Made by a program: the position numbers and the translations under genes. A stretch of DNA of 64,000 bases from an uncultured Pelagibacteraceae bacterium (GTDB taxonomy: Bacteria > Pseudomonadota > Alphaproteobacteria > Pelagibacterales > Pelagibacteraceae), in NCBI GenBank assembly GCA_902551985.1, contig CACDFI010000002.1, positions 124,001 to 188,000 of the forward strand, written 5' to 3'. This document shows, one piece after another, positions 52,503 to 62,694 of this stretch. Positions within the stretch are counted from its first letter, which is position 1. Every line of letters starts with the position of its first letter. Below the pieces are notes generated by a model that was given only the letters and a program-made list of their open reading frames with translations, was not told the origin of the DNA and did not search any database.

Positions 52503-53502
52503 TTTTTTTCTTTTTTTTTTAAATGCTAATGCTGATACTGTAAACAAAAAATATAATCATGATGAAAAGGGTATATTAGCTATAATGTATCATAGATTTG
52601 GGGAGAATAAATACCCTTCAACAAATATAAAACTTGATGCATTCAAAAAGCATATAAATTTAATAAAAGAGGATAAACTTGAATTTTTAAATCCAAAAGA
52701 TTTTGACCGTGAGTTCAATAAGGTCAGTAAAGAAAAAAAAATTTTACTAACCATTGATGATGCTTTTTCATCTTTTTATTTGAATGCATGGCCAATTCTT
52801 AAAGAAGAAAAAATTCCATTTATTTTATTTGTATCAACTGAGACTGTTGGCAAAAACGGCTATATGAGTTGGGATGAAATTATTAAGATTTCAAAACATG
52901 AATTTGTAACAATAGGTAATCACTCTCATTCTCATGAATATTTACTAAAATACAAATTTGAAGATTTTAAGAAAGATATTGATCAGTCTGTTAAAATTTT
53001 TAAAAATAAACTTAAATTTAAACCTAATTTTTTTTCATATCCCTTCGGGGAATATAGCTTAGAACATAAAAAATATATTGCTAGTAAATTTGATTATGCT
53101 TTTGGACAACATTCAGGTGTTATAGATTTGAATAAAGATAAATATGAACTTCCAAGATTTCCGATAAATGAAAAATATGGAGATTTAGAAAGATTTAAAT
53201 TTTTAATTAAACTTTTACCAATTCAATATAAAACACTTTTACCAGAAAATAAATTATTAAACGATAACAATAATCCGCCTGCCATTATTATTGAGTTTTT
53301 TGAAACACAAAAAAATCTAAATTTGATTAATTGTTTTTCAAACGAGGGTGGTGCTTGGAAAAATTCTAAATTAAAATTTTCTGAAAATAAAATTGAGATT
53401 TTATTAACAGAAAAATTTTTACCAAGAAGAGGTAGAGTAAATTGCTCAATGAAAGATAATGATGGTTGGCGATGGTTTGGCACACAATTTACACTTAATT
53501 AA
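52453..53502 (+). CDS. exported polysaccharide deacetylase-family protein
   Basis: The 349-residue protein has a signal peptide (MAKTIFSLAASIIKLIIFFL, then ending NANA before DTVN) and a NodB-type deacetylase domain: ILAIMYHRFG, the metal Asp in LLTIDDAFSSF and the His pair in IGNHSHSHEYL. It would remove acetyl groups from an envelope or extracellular polysaccharide. About 110 further residues follow the domain without a motif I know. The ATG chosen keeps the signal peptide and makes the gene overlap tsaB head-to-head by 50 bases. Confidence 0.82.
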   Translation: MAKTIFSLAASIIKLIIFFLFFLNANADTVNKKYNHDEKGILAIMYHRFGENKYPSTNIKLDAFKKHINLIKEDKLEFLNPKDFDREFNKVSKEKKILLTIDDAFSSFYLNAWPILKEEKIPFILFVSTETVGKNGYMSWDEIIKISKHEFVTIGNHSHSHEYLLKYKFEDFKKDIDQSVKIFKNKLKFKPNFFSYPFGEYSLEHKKYIASKFDYAFGQHSGVIDLNKDKYELPRFPINEKYGDLERFKFLIKLLPIQYKTLLPENKLLNDNNNPPAIIIEFFETQKNLNLINCFSNEGGAWKNSKLKFSENKIEILLTEKFLPRRGRVNCSMKDNDGWRWFGTQFTLN

Positions 53503-54575
53503 ATCAAATTTTTCATTTTTAAACTTGTTGGTAAAATCTCAACATCGTCAAAATCTATTAAATTATTCTGTTTAATTATTTTTTTTAGAATTTCTGTATA
53601 TTCTTTTCCAGTTTCTGCATATTTTTCTAAAAAATTTACAAGTTTTAAACTATCTAATTTTCCATAATTATCTCTTTGGATCGCTCTTTCAATTCTAAAT
53701 TCTTGATAACTTGAATGGGTATTTAAATTTCTTTGGTATGCTCTTACTGATGCTTTGAGTATTTTAAACCTTGCAACTTTATGTTTTTCACCTTTTTCGA
53801 CATCTAAAGGTTTAATGCCTTCCCCAGACCAGGTCCATTGACCGAATAAAGCATTACCCTCTTGTGCAAATCTTGAACTTCCCCACCCTGTTTCTTTTGC
53901 TGCTTGTGCTATTGCTAATGAAACTGGAATCTCATCCATTCTAATCTTAAGTTTTGATAAATCGTTATTTTTTATACCATACTGTTTAAATTTTAAATTA
54001 AGCCAAGTCTTGTCACGCTCAGTTGTATTGTTTTGATTTAAAATTTCGAAAAGTTTTTTTCTATCAAATCTAATTTTTAGATTTTCCTCAATGATCAAAG
54101 GTAAAACAATCTGAATGAATAATTTTTTTCTTTTTTTTGGACTTTCTATATTTTTTAACTCTTTTGGAAGTCTGGTAAGTTGGTTTCCAGAATTGACTAA
54201 TTTTGTTTCTTTGACTTTTTCAAGATTATATCCATTATCTTTGAACAACTCCTCGATAGTTGATGCACTCAAACGTTGTGGGTCTTTATCCTCCTCATTT
54301 TTTCCAAATACTTCTATATCTTCAAAAATATTCCAACTAAATCTTTCTTTCAGAGAATTATTTAGAGTTTTATTTTTTTTTTGTTTATCTAGAATTTCAT
54401 CAAAATTTTGTTTTGATGAATTAAATACAACCTCATTTGGTTTAAAACTATTTTTTATGAAGTTTATAGAGTTTGGCAAAATTGAGAATGTAAATATTAA
54501 AACAAAACTTAGTAGCAATGTTTTAAAGAAATTTAAATTCCCATCATCTAATTTACTAAATTTTTTTTTTGACAT
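53499..54575 (-). CDS. Bax-like glucosaminidase-domain protein
   Basis: The 358-residue protein has one N-terminal membrane helix (about residues 18-38), a long low-complexity middle part, and a C-terminal glucosaminidase domain (about 200-345) with VSLAIAQAAKETGWGSSRFA, the catalytic Glu in AKETGWG and NALFGQWTW. This fits the Bax/FlgJ-like N-acetylglucosaminidase group that trims peptidoglycan. The domain would face the periplasm. It converges with the deacetylase gene, overlapping it by four bases. Confidence 0.85.
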   Translation of the reverse strand: MSKKKFSKLDDGNLNFFKTLLLSFVLIFTFSILPNSINFIKNSFKPNEVVFNSSKQNFDEILDKQKKNKTLNNSLKERFSWNIFEDIEVFGKNEEDKDPQRLSASTIEELFKDNGYNLEKVKETKLVNSGNQLTRLPKELKNIESPKKRKKLFIQIVLPLIIEENLKIRFDRKKLFEILNQNNTTERDKTWLNLKFKQYGIKNNDLSKLKIRMDEIPVSLAIAQAAKETGWGSSRFAQEGNALFGQWTWSGEGIKPLDVEKGEKHKVARFKILKASVRAYQRNLNTHSSYQEFRIERAIQRDNYGKLDSLKLVNFLEKYAETGKEYTEILKKIIKQNNLIDFDDVEILPTSLKMKNLI

Positions 54576-54612
54576 TTTTCTTTGAATTTATTTATAGTAG
54601 AAGTTAATGATT

Positions 54613-55155
54613 TTATACAGCTAAAACTTCTTTAACTTCAGGGATATAATGACAAAGTAGATTTTGTACCCCCTGTTTTAAAGTTAAAGTTGAAGATGGG
54701 CATCCAGAACAGCTTCCCTTTAATACAACTGTAACTTTCCCATCTTTAAATTCTTTGAATGTTATGTCGCCACCATCTCTTGCAACAGCTGGTCTTATTT
54801 TAGTTTCTAATATTTTGATTATCTTATTTTCAATTTCTCCATAATTTTTGGGGTTATCTAAATCTGTTTTTTTATTAATTATAAATTCATTTCCTTGATC
54901 GTAGTACTCATTTAAATAACTTATAATTATATGTTTTATATTTTCCCACTGCTCTTCATGAGATTTATTTACTGAAATAAAATCCTCACTTAAAAAAATT
55001 CCTGTTACACCATTTATTGAAAGAATATGCTTTAATATTGGAATTTCTGTCTGATTTTCGTTTAGGAACTCATAAGGGCCATCATTAGATACTCTTTTAC
55101 CTGGCAAAAATTTTAAAGAGTTTGGATTTGGTGTTTCTTGCGTTTGTATGAACAT
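54613..55155 (-). CDS. nfuA: NfuA-type Fe-S cluster carrier
   Basis: The 180-residue protein has an N-terminal Nfu_N scaffold domain (MFIQTQETPNPNSLKFLPG) and a C-terminal NifU-like domain with the cluster motif CSGCPSSTLTLKQGV. It delivers 4Fe-4S clusters to targets; in this window MiaB, the Fe-S oxidoreductase and ferredoxin are possible clients. It lies between trpS and the Bax-like gene on the minus strand, as an independent unit or part of a short operon. Confidence 0.93.
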   Translation of the reverse strand: MFIQTQETPNPNSLKFLPGKRVSNDGPYEFLNENQTEIPILKHILSINGVTGIFLSEDFISVNKSHEEQWENIKHIIISYLNEYYDQGNEFIINKKTDLDNPKNYGEIENKIIKILETKIRPAVARDGGDITFKEFKDGKVTVVLKGSCSGCPSSTLTLKQGVQNLLCHYIPEVKEVLAV

Positions 55156-55194
55156 AACATTTATATAGTCATATTTTTTTATATTTAAAGATTT

Positions 55195-56196
55195 CTAAAA
55201 ACCAATTATTTTCTTCATTTCTTTTATCTTTTGTCCTGCAATCTCTTCTGCTTTACTTGCACCCTCCAATAGAATCTTATCCAAATATTCTTTATCATTA
55301 GTTAATTTCTTTATTTCTTTTGTTATAGGAGAAATTTTATTTGATAAAATTTCAGCCAATTGAACCTTTAAATCTGAAAAATTTTTACCTCCAAATTCAT
55401 TTAAAGTTTCATCCAAAGTTTGATTTGAAATACTAGAATAAATTCCAAGAAGATTTTGGGCTTCAGGTCTATCTTTTAATTTAATTTCTTCGTTTGGAAT
55501 AGGATAAGAATCGGTTTTTGCTTTTTTAATTTTGTTAAGAATTTCGTCTTTGGAGTCTGTTAAATTAATTCTACTAAGATCTGATGGGTCTGATTTGCTC
55601 ATTTTTTTTAAACCATCTTTCAAACTCATTATTCGTGAAAATTTTTTCTTAATCAATGGTTCTGGAACTTTTAAGAAATTTTCACAATTAAAATCTTTGT
55701 TAAATTTTTGTGCTATATCTCTCGTTAGTTCTAAATGTTGTTTTTGATCTTCCCCAACAGGAACATGGGTAGCATCATAGAGTAATATATCGCTAGCCAT
55801 TAAAATAGGATAAATATAAAGACCTACAGAAGCTTTTTCCTTATCTTTTCCAGCTTTTTCTTTAAACTGTGTCATTCTATTCAACCAGCCCATTGGAGCC
55901 ATACAACTTAAAATCCACGATCCCTCTGCGTGTGCATGAACTTCAGATTGATTAAAAATAATACTTTTGCTTGTGTCAATTCCACTTGCAATAAAAGTTG
56001 CAGCTGTTTCACGAATGTTATTCTTTAGTTCGTCTTTGTCCTGCTTAACGGTAATTGCATGCAAATCTACAACACAGAATATACACTGATTTTCTTTGTC
56101 GTTATTTAATTCAACAAAATTTTTAATAGCACCAAGATAGTTACCTAAATGAAGGTTCCCTGTAGGCTGAACACCAGAAAATATTATTTTGGACAT
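55195..56196 (-). CDS. trpS: tryptophanyl-tRNA synthetase
   Basis: The 333-residue class I synthetase shows the HIGH-like motif [14 protein letters not shown], the KMSKS loop [11 protein letters not shown] and the [15 protein letters not shown] block. It charges tRNA-Trp. It follows murJ on the minus strand with a 3-base gap; this trpS-murJ pair is common in alphaproteobacteria. Confidence 0.96.
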   Translation of the reverse strand: MSKIIFSGVQPTGNLHLGNYLGAIKNFVELNNDKENQCIFCVVDLHAITVKQDKDELKNNIRETAATFIASGIDTSKSIIFNQSEVHAHAEGSWILSCMAPMGWLNRMTQFKEKAGKDKEKASVGLYIYPILMASDILLYDATHVPVGEDQKQHLELTRDIAQKFNKDFNCENFLKVPEPLIKKKFSRIMSLKDGLKKMSKSDPSDLSRINLTDSKDEILNKIKKAKTDSYPIPNEEIKLKDRPEAQNLLGIYSSISNQTLDETLNEFGGKNFSDLKVQLAEILSNKISPITKEIKKLTNDKEYLDKILLEGASKAEEIAGQKIKEMKKIIGF

Positions 56197-56199
56197 TAT

Positions 56200-57729
56200 T
56201 TAATACTTTAAATTAATATCTGAAATTTTAAAGGCTTTTATAATAATTGAGATTCCGACGTATGAAACGAAGGTAAATAACACAATCAAAATAATATATA
56301 AAAATTTCAAACTATTTCCATACTCAAAGTATGATGATAGAAAATTTAACAAAAAATAGAAAATTAAGATTGCTATAATATTTGAAAAAATAATTTTTAA
56401 CATTTGTTTAAGAAAATTTGAACTAAATTTGAAGTAGTTTTTATTAATTACAAAAATCAATAAAATAATCCCGTTAAACCATGAGGAGATTGTTGTTGCT
56501 ATTGGTATTATTATAAAACCAATCTTGGGAAAAAATATTAAACTTATTAATATATTTAAGATTACTGAAATAAGAGAATACTTAAATGGAGTTTTGGTAT
56601 CATTTCTTGCAAATAAAAAAGTTGAAAATATTTTAATCAGTGAGAATGCAGGTAGTCCAAAAGAGAAATAAAACAGGGCTTTTGCAGAGTTAAATACACT
56701 TTGTTGATTAAATGATCCATATCCAAATAACGAAGAGGTTATTTGTTCTGAACCAACAATAAGAGCTAATGTTGCTGGCAAGCTAAGAAATAAACTTAAC
56801 TCTAGAGCTTTATTCTGAAGTTTGATAGTTTTAAAATGATCATTTTTTTTAATATGTCGACTTAAATTTGGAAGTATTACAGTTCCTATCGCAATCCCAG
56901 CTATTGCTAAGTTTATCTGATAAATTCTATCTGCATAGTATAAATAAGAAACCGCACTTGCCTGAAATGACGCAATAATTGTTCCAACTAGGATATTTAT
57001 TTGGGTTACACCAGATGAAAAAATACTAGGTAAAAGTTTACTAAAAAAAATTTTAACTTTTTCGTTAATTTTAAATTTAAAGCTAATATCTATTTTGAAA
57101 TATTTTTTTACAAATATTAATAAGAAGATAAATTGAATTAGACCAGCAATAGAGACTGTATAGGATAAATTATAGACTAAATTGTTATTTAAATTATCAG
57201 CAAACAACAAACAAATTATCAATAATATATTAAGAATTATTGGAGCTGCTGCTGCTGCTGCAAATTTATTATGAGAATTTAGTATTGCTGAAAAAAAAGA
57301 AGCCAGACTAATAAAAAATAGAAACGGAAAAGTAATTCTGGTTAAATTTATAGCAATGTTTAATTTTTCAGTGTCATTTGAAAACCCCGGGGCAATTATT
57401 TTAATAAATGATGGCATAAAAATTTCAATTATAAGAATTGTGAAGAACAAAACTAAAAATAATAAGTTAAAAATTGTGTTAGCAAATGAGTTTGCATTTT
57501 TTTTTCCCTTAACTAATTCTGAAGAATATGAAGGAACAAAAGCTGCATTAAAAGTTCCTTCAGAAAATAGTCTTCTAAACGTATTTGGAATTCTAAAGGC
57601 TACAAAGAAAGCATCTGCAAGTGGACCTGATCCAAGATATATTGCTATGAAAAAATCTCTTACGTAACCAAGAACTCTACTTAATAAAACAAATATGCTA
57701 AATGTGCTTGTTGACTTAATAAGATTCAT
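56200..57729 (-). CDS. murJ: lipid II flippase MurJ
   Basis: The 509-residue membrane protein has about 14 helices of the MOP superfamily and the MurJ opening STSTFSIFVLLSRVLGYVRD with FFVAFRIPNTFRRLFSEGTF. It moves lipid II across the inner membrane for peptidoglycan synthesis. A run of six alanines (NKFAAAAAAP) is encoded by GCA repeats, described separately. It is divergent from maeB. Confidence 0.95.
   Translation of the reverse strand: MNLIKSTSTFSIFVLLSRVLGYVRDFFIAIYLGSGPLADAFFVAFRIPNTFRRLFSEGTFNAAFVPSYSSELVKGKKNANSFANTIFNLLFLVLFFTILIIEIFMPSFIKIIAPGFSNDTEKLNIAINLTRITFPFLFFISLASFFSAILNSHNKFAAAAAAPIILNILLIICLLFADNLNNNLVYNLSYTVSIAGLIQFIFLLIFVKKYFKIDISFKFKINEKVKIFFSKLLPSIFSSGVTQINILVGTIIASFQASAVSYLYYADRIYQINLAIAGIAIGTVILPNLSRHIKKNDHFKTIKLQNKALELSLFLSLPATLALIVGSEQITSSLFGYGSFNQQSVFNSAKALFYFSFGLPAFSLIKIFSTFLFARNDTKTPFKYSLISVILNILISLIFFPKIGFIIIPIATTISSWFNGIILLIFVINKNYFKFSSNFLKQMLKIIFSNIIAILIFYFLLNFLSSYFEYGNSLKFLYIILIVLFTFVSYVGISIIIKAFKISDINLKY
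57245..57261 (-). repeat. GCA trinucleotide run inside murJ
   Basis: Five GCT units plus GC on the plus strand (GCA codons on the coding strand) encode part of an Ala6 run. Five identical high-GC codons in a row are unusual in this AT-rich genome. Slippage by whole units would keep the frame. Confidence 0.7.
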
Positions 57730-57778
57730 AAATCATATTAGTCTTAAATTTAGCTTATTAGTATAAATAATTTAAGAA

Positions 57779-60064
57779 ATGAAAAAAAATAAGATTGAAC
57801 ACTACTCAGATAAAGAAGCCCTTGAGTTTCATAATTTAAACAAATCTGGAAAGATTGAGATAAATTCATCAAAACCAATGACTTCAAAAAGAGATTTAGC
57901 TTTAGCTTATTCACCTGGAGTGGCAGCACCAGTCAAAGAAATCTATAAGAATTCTGAACTAGCTTACGATTATACAACTAAAGGAAATTTAGTTGCAGTT
58001 ATAAGTAATGGATCCGCTATTTTAGGACTAGGTAATTTGGGAGCTATAGCCTCAAAACCTGTGATGGAAGGTAAGGCAGTTTTGTTTAAAAGATTTGCAG
58101 ATATAGATGCTATTGATTTAGAGATTGACAATACAGATCCAAAAGAAATTGTTAACAGTATAAAAAACTTTGCTGTTAGTTTTGGGGGTATTAATCTTGA
58201 AGATATCGCTGCTCCAGAATGTTTTATAATTGAAGAAGAATTAAAAGAAATACTTGATATTCCAGTATTTCATGACGATCAACATGGAACAGCAATTATT
58301 ACATCTGCTGCATTAATTAATTCAATTCACATTACAAAAAAAAAAATTTCCAATATTAAAGTTGTTGTAAATGGTGCAGGAGCCTCAGCGATGGCATGCT
58401 CAGATTTATTTATTAAATTAGGCGTAAAAAAAGAAAATTTAACCATGATAGATAGTAAGGGTGTGATTAACTCTAATAGAAAAGGGTTGAATAAGTGGAA
58501 ATTAAAATACGCAAAAAAAACAAAAAACAAAAATTTGAATGATGCGTTAAAAAATGCAGATGTTTTTTTAGGTCTGTCTTCAGCTGGTATACTGAAAAAA
58601 GAAATGGTTAAACGAATGGCCAAAAATCCAATTATATTTGCCTGCGCTAATCCAGATCCAGAAATATTACCTGAGGATGTCTATAAAGTAAGAAAAGATG
58701 CAATCATAGCAACTGGTAGATCAGATTATCCCAATCAAGTAAATAATTTAATTGGTTTTCCATATATATTCAGAGGTGCTCTTGATGTAAGAGCAAAAAC
58801 AATAAATGAGGAAATGAAAATGGCCGCTGCTAATGCGATTGCAAAATTAGCTAGAGAGAGAGTTCCTGATGAAGTCGCAGCAGCAATGGGAGGAGATCGA
58901 CCAAAATATGGAAAAGATTATATTATACCTTCTACATTTGATCCAAGACTAATTAGCGTAATTCCAGTAGCCGTAGCAAAAGCTGCGATGAAAACTCATG
59001 TAGCGAGAAAAAAAATTGAAAATTTCAGTATATACTCTGATCAATTAAAACAAAGGTTAGATCCCTCGGTAACCATACTTCAAGGAATAAATTCTAAAAT
59101 TAAGAAAAATCAGAAAACAGTTGTATTTGCAGATGGTGAGGATGAAAATACTTTAAAAGCTGCAATTGCATTTAAAAACAGTGGTTTAGGAACTCCTATA
59201 ATTGTTGCAAAAGAAAACATAGTTAAGCAAAGGTTAAAAGAAATTGGTTATGGAGAAAATTTGAATATTAAAATTGTAAATTCAACGGATAAAAAAATGA
59301 GAGACAAATACACAAAATTTCTCTTTAAAAAAATGCATAGGGATCAAGGTTTACTTGAAAGAGATTGTGATAGGCTGATTAGAAATGACAGGGTTATTTG
59401 GGCGTCATGCATGGTTGAAAGTGGAGATGCGGATGCAATGGTAACAGGAAATACTAGAAGATATTCGCAGTCACTTGAAAAGATAAAAAAAGTTATACCT
59501 GCTCGTAAAGGAGAAATTATGTTTGGCTTAAACATGGTAGTGAGAAAAGGAAAAACAGTATTTATAGGAGATACATCAGTTAACGAATATCCTTCATCTG
59601 AAGAATTAGCTAATATAGCAATTTCATCTGCAAGAGTTGTAAGATTGTTTGGAATTGATCCTAAAGTTGCTTTTCTGTCTCATTCAACATTTGGTCAACC
59701 AATAACTAGTAGAACAAAACATATTAGAGAGGCTGTGGAAATATTAAAAGATAGAAAAGTAAATTTTAAATTTGATGGGGATATGCAACCAGACGTAGCA
59801 CTTGATGATGAATATTCTGATTTATATCCATTTTCAGAAATAGTGGGTAAAGCAAACATTCTAATCATGCCTGGTCAACATAGTGCTGCAATTTCTTATA
59901 AAATTATGAAGACTTTAGGAGACGCAAAAGTAATTGGTCCATTATTAATAGGTCTTGCTCAACCAATAGAAATAGCTCCTTTGAGATCGTCTACGTCTGA
60001 AATTTTAAACTTAGCTTCGGTAGCTGCATATTCAGCAGGAGTTATTGATTATAAAAAAATTTGA
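57779..60064 (+). CDS. maeB: NADP-type malic enzyme with phosphotransacetylase-like domain
   Basis: The 761-residue protein has an N-terminal malic enzyme part (about residues 1-430; YSPGVAAPVKEI, FHDDQHGTAIIT, the nucleotide fold VVVNGAGASAMA and FACANPDPEI) and a C-terminal phosphotransacetylase-like domain (about 440-761; VFADGEDENTLKAA, GDADAMVTGN). The second domain is regulatory in known MaeB proteins and usually lacks activity. It decarboxylates malate to pyruvate with NADP, feeding the pyruvate dehydrogenase described above. Confidence 0.96.
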   Translation: MKKNKIEHYSDKEALEFHNLNKSGKIEINSSKPMTSKRDLALAYSPGVAAPVKEIYKNSELAYDYTTKGNLVAVISNGSAILGLGNLGAIASKPVMEGKAVLFKRFADIDAIDLEIDNTDPKEIVNSIKNFAVSFGGINLEDIAAPECFIIEEELKEILDIPVFHDDQHGTAIITSAALINSIHITKKKISNIKVVVNGAGASAMACSDLFIKLGVKKENLTMIDSKGVINSNRKGLNKWKLKYAKKTKNKNLNDALKNADVFLGLSSAGILKKEMVKRMAKNPIIFACANPDPEILPEDVYKVRKDAIIATGRSDYPNQVNNLIGFPYIFRGALDVRAKTINEEMKMAAANAIAKLARERVPDEVAAAMGGDRPKYGKDYIIPSTFDPRLISVIPVAVAKAAMKTHVARKKIENFSIYSDQLKQRLDPSVTILQGINSKIKKNQKTVVFADGEDENTLKAAIAFKNSGLGTPIIVAKENIVKQRLKEIGYGENLNIKIVNSTDKKMRDKYTKFLFKKMHRDQGLLERDCDRLIRNDRVIWASCMVESGDADAMVTGNTRRYSQSLEKIKKVIPARKGEIMFGLNMVVRKGKTVFIGDTSVNEYPSSEELANIAISSARVVRLFGIDPKVAFLSHSTFGQPITSRTKHIREAVEILKDRKVNFKFDGDMQPDVALDDEYSDLYPFSEIVGKANILIMPGQHSAAISYKIMKTLGDAKVIGPLLIGLAQPIEIAPLRSSTSEILNLASVAAYSAGVIDYKKI

Positions 60065-60071
60065 ATAAAAG

Positions 60072-60665
60072 CTAATTTTTTATAACTCTCAAATCATCAA
60101 CTAAAAAAATACTGGTGATTACATCTTCTACATCTAATATTTGTTTTGCTTCCCTAGTCACCTCGTCTCTTTCAGTATCATTTTGAGCTATTCCATAAAT
60201 ATAAATTTTCTTTTTATAAGAATCTATATTGTAGTTTACTGATTTTACTTTTTTATTTGATATTAAAGCAGCTCTAAGTTGTGATGTTAAAAGTAAATCT
60301 TTAGCAGATCTTTTAAAATTAAACTCTTCTTTTATTCTTAAATCATTTTTAACTGATCTTGCACCTTTTATTTCCCAGGCTAATTTTGTAATTTTTAATT
60401 TGTCCTCAACTGAACTTACTTTTCCTGTAAGAAAAATCCTTCCATCAAGAATTTTTGTTTTCACAGAAATAATATAACTTTTGTCTGCTGATAATAATTT
60501 TGCTCTCAAATTTTGCTGCATAATTGAGTCATCTATCTGGGTTCCTAAGCTTCTTGGGTCTAAAGCAATTGAAACACCAGTACCTAAAACCCCTGTTGAG
60601 GAATAACCAACACAACTCGAGAAAATTACAAAACTTATCAAAAATAGAATTTTTCTAATTTTCAT
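60072..60665 (-). CDS. BON-domain lipoprotein (DolP/YraP-like)
   Basis: The 197-residue protein has a lipoprotein signal (MKIRKILFLISFVIFSSCVG, Cys18) and two BON domains, the first with the strand LDGRIFLTGKVSSVEDK, the second around KKIYIYGIAQNDTERDEV. DolP/YraP is an outer-membrane lipoprotein that maintains envelope integrity. Its place beside rsmI and an LpoA-like gene matches the yraL-yraM-yraP cluster of other proteobacteria. It overlaps rsmI by 11 bases and converges with maeB, seven bases apart. Confidence 0.88.
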   Translation of the reverse strand: MKIRKILFLISFVIFSSCVGYSSTGVLGTGVSIALDPRSLGTQIDDSIMQQNLRAKLLSADKSYIISVKTKILDGRIFLTGKVSSVEDKLKITKLAWEIKGARSVKNDLRIKEEFNFKRSAKDLLLTSQLRAALISNKKVKSVNYNIDSYKKKIYIYGIAQNDTERDEVTREAKQILDVEDVITSIFLVDDLRVIKN

Positions 60666-61506
60666 TTTTAATTTCTATACAATATTTATAAATAACTTTT
60701 TTAGAAATTTTTCTATTCTCTGAAATTTTTTTTACGATATCTTTTATAGACATTTTTTTAATTAATTTATTTATTTTTTTTTTATCTGATTCTTCAAGTT
60801 CTTTAAAACTTAATCTTTCTTTTTTCATCTCAGAAATAACAACGGTTATTTCACCTTTTCTCGAAAAATTAATTTTTGATAATTCATTTACAGATAATCT
60901 AATGTATTCCTCGTGATATTTAGTTATTTCTCTACAAATTAGTATTTCTCTATCCAAAAAGAATTCTTTAATATCATTAATTCTTTTACTTAGTTTATTA
61001 GGTGATATAAAAAATGCAATTGAGCACTCAAGACTTGATAAATCCTGAAATAATTTTCTAATTTGATTTTGTTTTTCAGGTAGAAATCCACAAAAATAAA
61101 AATTATCGGAAAATCCACTTATTGATATTGCTGCACTGACTGCAGATGGGCCAGGAATTGGAAAAACATCAATTCCATTTTTTATACATTCATTTATAAG
61201 TATTCTTCCAGGGTCTGAAACAGCTGGAGTTCCGGCATCAGAAACTAATGATACTATTTTATTATTTTTAAGAAGTTCTAATACTAATTTTAAATTTTTA
61301 GTTTCATTAAATTTATGATTAGAAATTATTTTTTTCTTTATTTCAAATTTTTTTAGAATATTTTTTGAAACTCTTGTATCCTCACATAAAATTAAATCTG
61401 ATTTTCTTAAGGTTTCAATTGCTCTATAAGAAATATCACCCATATTTCCTATTGGTGTAGCAACACAATATAGCCCAGGTTTAAATTTATTATTATTTAA
61501 GTACAT
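60655..61506 (-). CDS. rsmI: 16S rRNA (cytidine-1402-2'-O)-methyltransferase
   Basis: The 283-residue SAM enzyme has the tetrapyrrole-methylase fold with YCVATPIGNMGDISYRA at the N terminus, CEDTRVSKNIL and the VSDAGTPAVSDPGRIL loop. It 2'-O-methylates C1402 in the decoding centre. It is divergent from the LpoA-like gene, 36 bases away, and its 3' end overlaps the BON lipoprotein gene. Confidence 0.95.
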   Translation of the reverse strand: MYLNNNKFKPGLYCVATPIGNMGDISYRAIETLRKSDLILCEDTRVSKNILKKFEIKKKIISNHKFNETKNLKLVLELLKNNKIVSLVSDAGTPAVSDPGRILINECIKNGIDVFPIPGPSAVSAAISISGFSDNFYFCGFLPEKQNQIRKLFQDLSSLECSIAFFISPNKLSKRINDIKEFFLDREILICREITKYHEEYIRLSVNELSKINFSRKGEITVVISEMKKERLSFKELEESDKKKINKLIKKMSIKDIVKKISENRKISKKVIYKYCIEIKNEN

Positions 61507-61542
61507 GTAAATTATTTATTTAATTATATTATTAAAACTAAA

Positions 61543-62694
61543 ATGAAAACTTTTATTAAATTACTATTATGTGGAGTTATAATAGTCCTCGCTTTAAATA
61601 AAATTGCTTACTCAAAAGAAAAAATTAAAATTGGATTAATCGTTCCTCTAAGTGGGGAGAATTCTGCGATTGGTGAAAAAATCATCAAATCGATTAGAAT
61701 GGCAGTAAATAAGATTGATGACGAAAAAATAGAGATTCTACCAAGGGATACGAAATCAAATCCTATTAATGCATTAAAAGTTTCTAAAGAATTATATCAA
61801 GAAGGTGTAAGAATTATTTTAGGACCTGTGTTTAATGAAAGTAATAAGTATCTTGATGATTTAGAAGATGTCACTTTCATTTCATTTACTAATAAATTAA
61901 TCGACAATCCAAAAAATGTTATTAGTGCTGGTGTAAATGCAATTTCACAAATACAAACAATTAAAAAATTTAATAAAAGAAACAAATTATCGGAAGGCGT
62001 TATTCTTATTCCAAGATCTGAGTTTAAAAAAGAAATAGAAGTAGCTATAAATAAAACTAAAATTAAACATAAAGAAGTATTTTATTATGACAGAGAACCA
62101 ACAGTACTTACTAAACAAATTGAAAAATTAACAAAATATCAAATAAGAAAAAATAACCTTAAATATGAAATAAAAAGACTAGAAGATTTGTCATTCAAAG
62201 ATAAAGATAAAAGAATACAAAACCTTAAGAAAAAAGATACATTAGGAAATATTGGCTTTGACTCTGTATTAATAGCAGATTTTGATGAAAATTTGAAAAG
62301 TGTGGCTACATCATTACTATATACAGACGTTTCTTCAAAAAGAATAAAATATATTACCTTAAATCAATGGTTTGATAATTCTCTTTTGAAAGAGACTTCC
62401 CTTCATCCAATATATTTTCCATCCATAAATAAAAATAATTATGAAATTTTTTTGAATGATTTTAAGAATAGTTATGGCCAGGATGGTGACCAACTATCAT
62501 TTTTAAGTTATGATTTAATTGGTTTAGTTTATTTTTTAATTTTAGAAAATGATTTTAAGATTTCAAAAAGTATATTTTACAAAAAAAATAAATTTAAAGG
62601 CAAAATAGGAGTCTTCGAAATTGATAAAAATATAATTACGCATCAATTAAATTTTTATAGTATTGAAGATAAACAATTCAAAAAAATTTTTTAA
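61543..62694 (+). CDS. LpoA/LppC-like penicillin-binding protein activator
   Basis: The 383-residue exported protein has a signal peptide (residues about 1-24, ending IAYS before KEKIK) and a type 1 periplasmic-binding fold opening KIKIGLIVPLSGENSAIGEK. The LpoA C-terminal domain in enteric bacteria has this fold and stimulates PBP1A; proteins beside rsmI in alphaproteobacteria are its relatives. There is no clear lipobox, so it may be soluble in the periplasm. An ABC-type amino acid receptor is the alternative, but no transporter genes are near. It overlaps rdgB by 17 bases at convergent ends. Confidence 0.78.
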   Translation: MKTFIKLLLCGVIIVLALNKIAYSKEKIKIGLIVPLSGENSAIGEKIIKSIRMAVNKIDDEKIEILPRDTKSNPINALKVSKELYQEGVRIILGPVFNESNKYLDDLEDVTFISFTNKLIDNPKNVISAGVNAISQIQTIKKFNKRNKLSEGVILIPRSEFKKEIEVAINKTKIKHKEVFYYDREPTVLTKQIEKLTKYQIRKNNLKYEIKRLEDLSFKDKDKRIQNLKKKDTLGNIGFDSVLIADFDENLKSVATSLLYTDVSSKRIKYITLNQWFDNSLLKETSLHPIYFPSINKNNYEIFLNDFKNSYGQDGDQLSFLSYDLIGLVYFLILENDFKISKSIFYKKNKFKGKIGVFEIDKNIITHQLNFYSIEDKQFKKIF

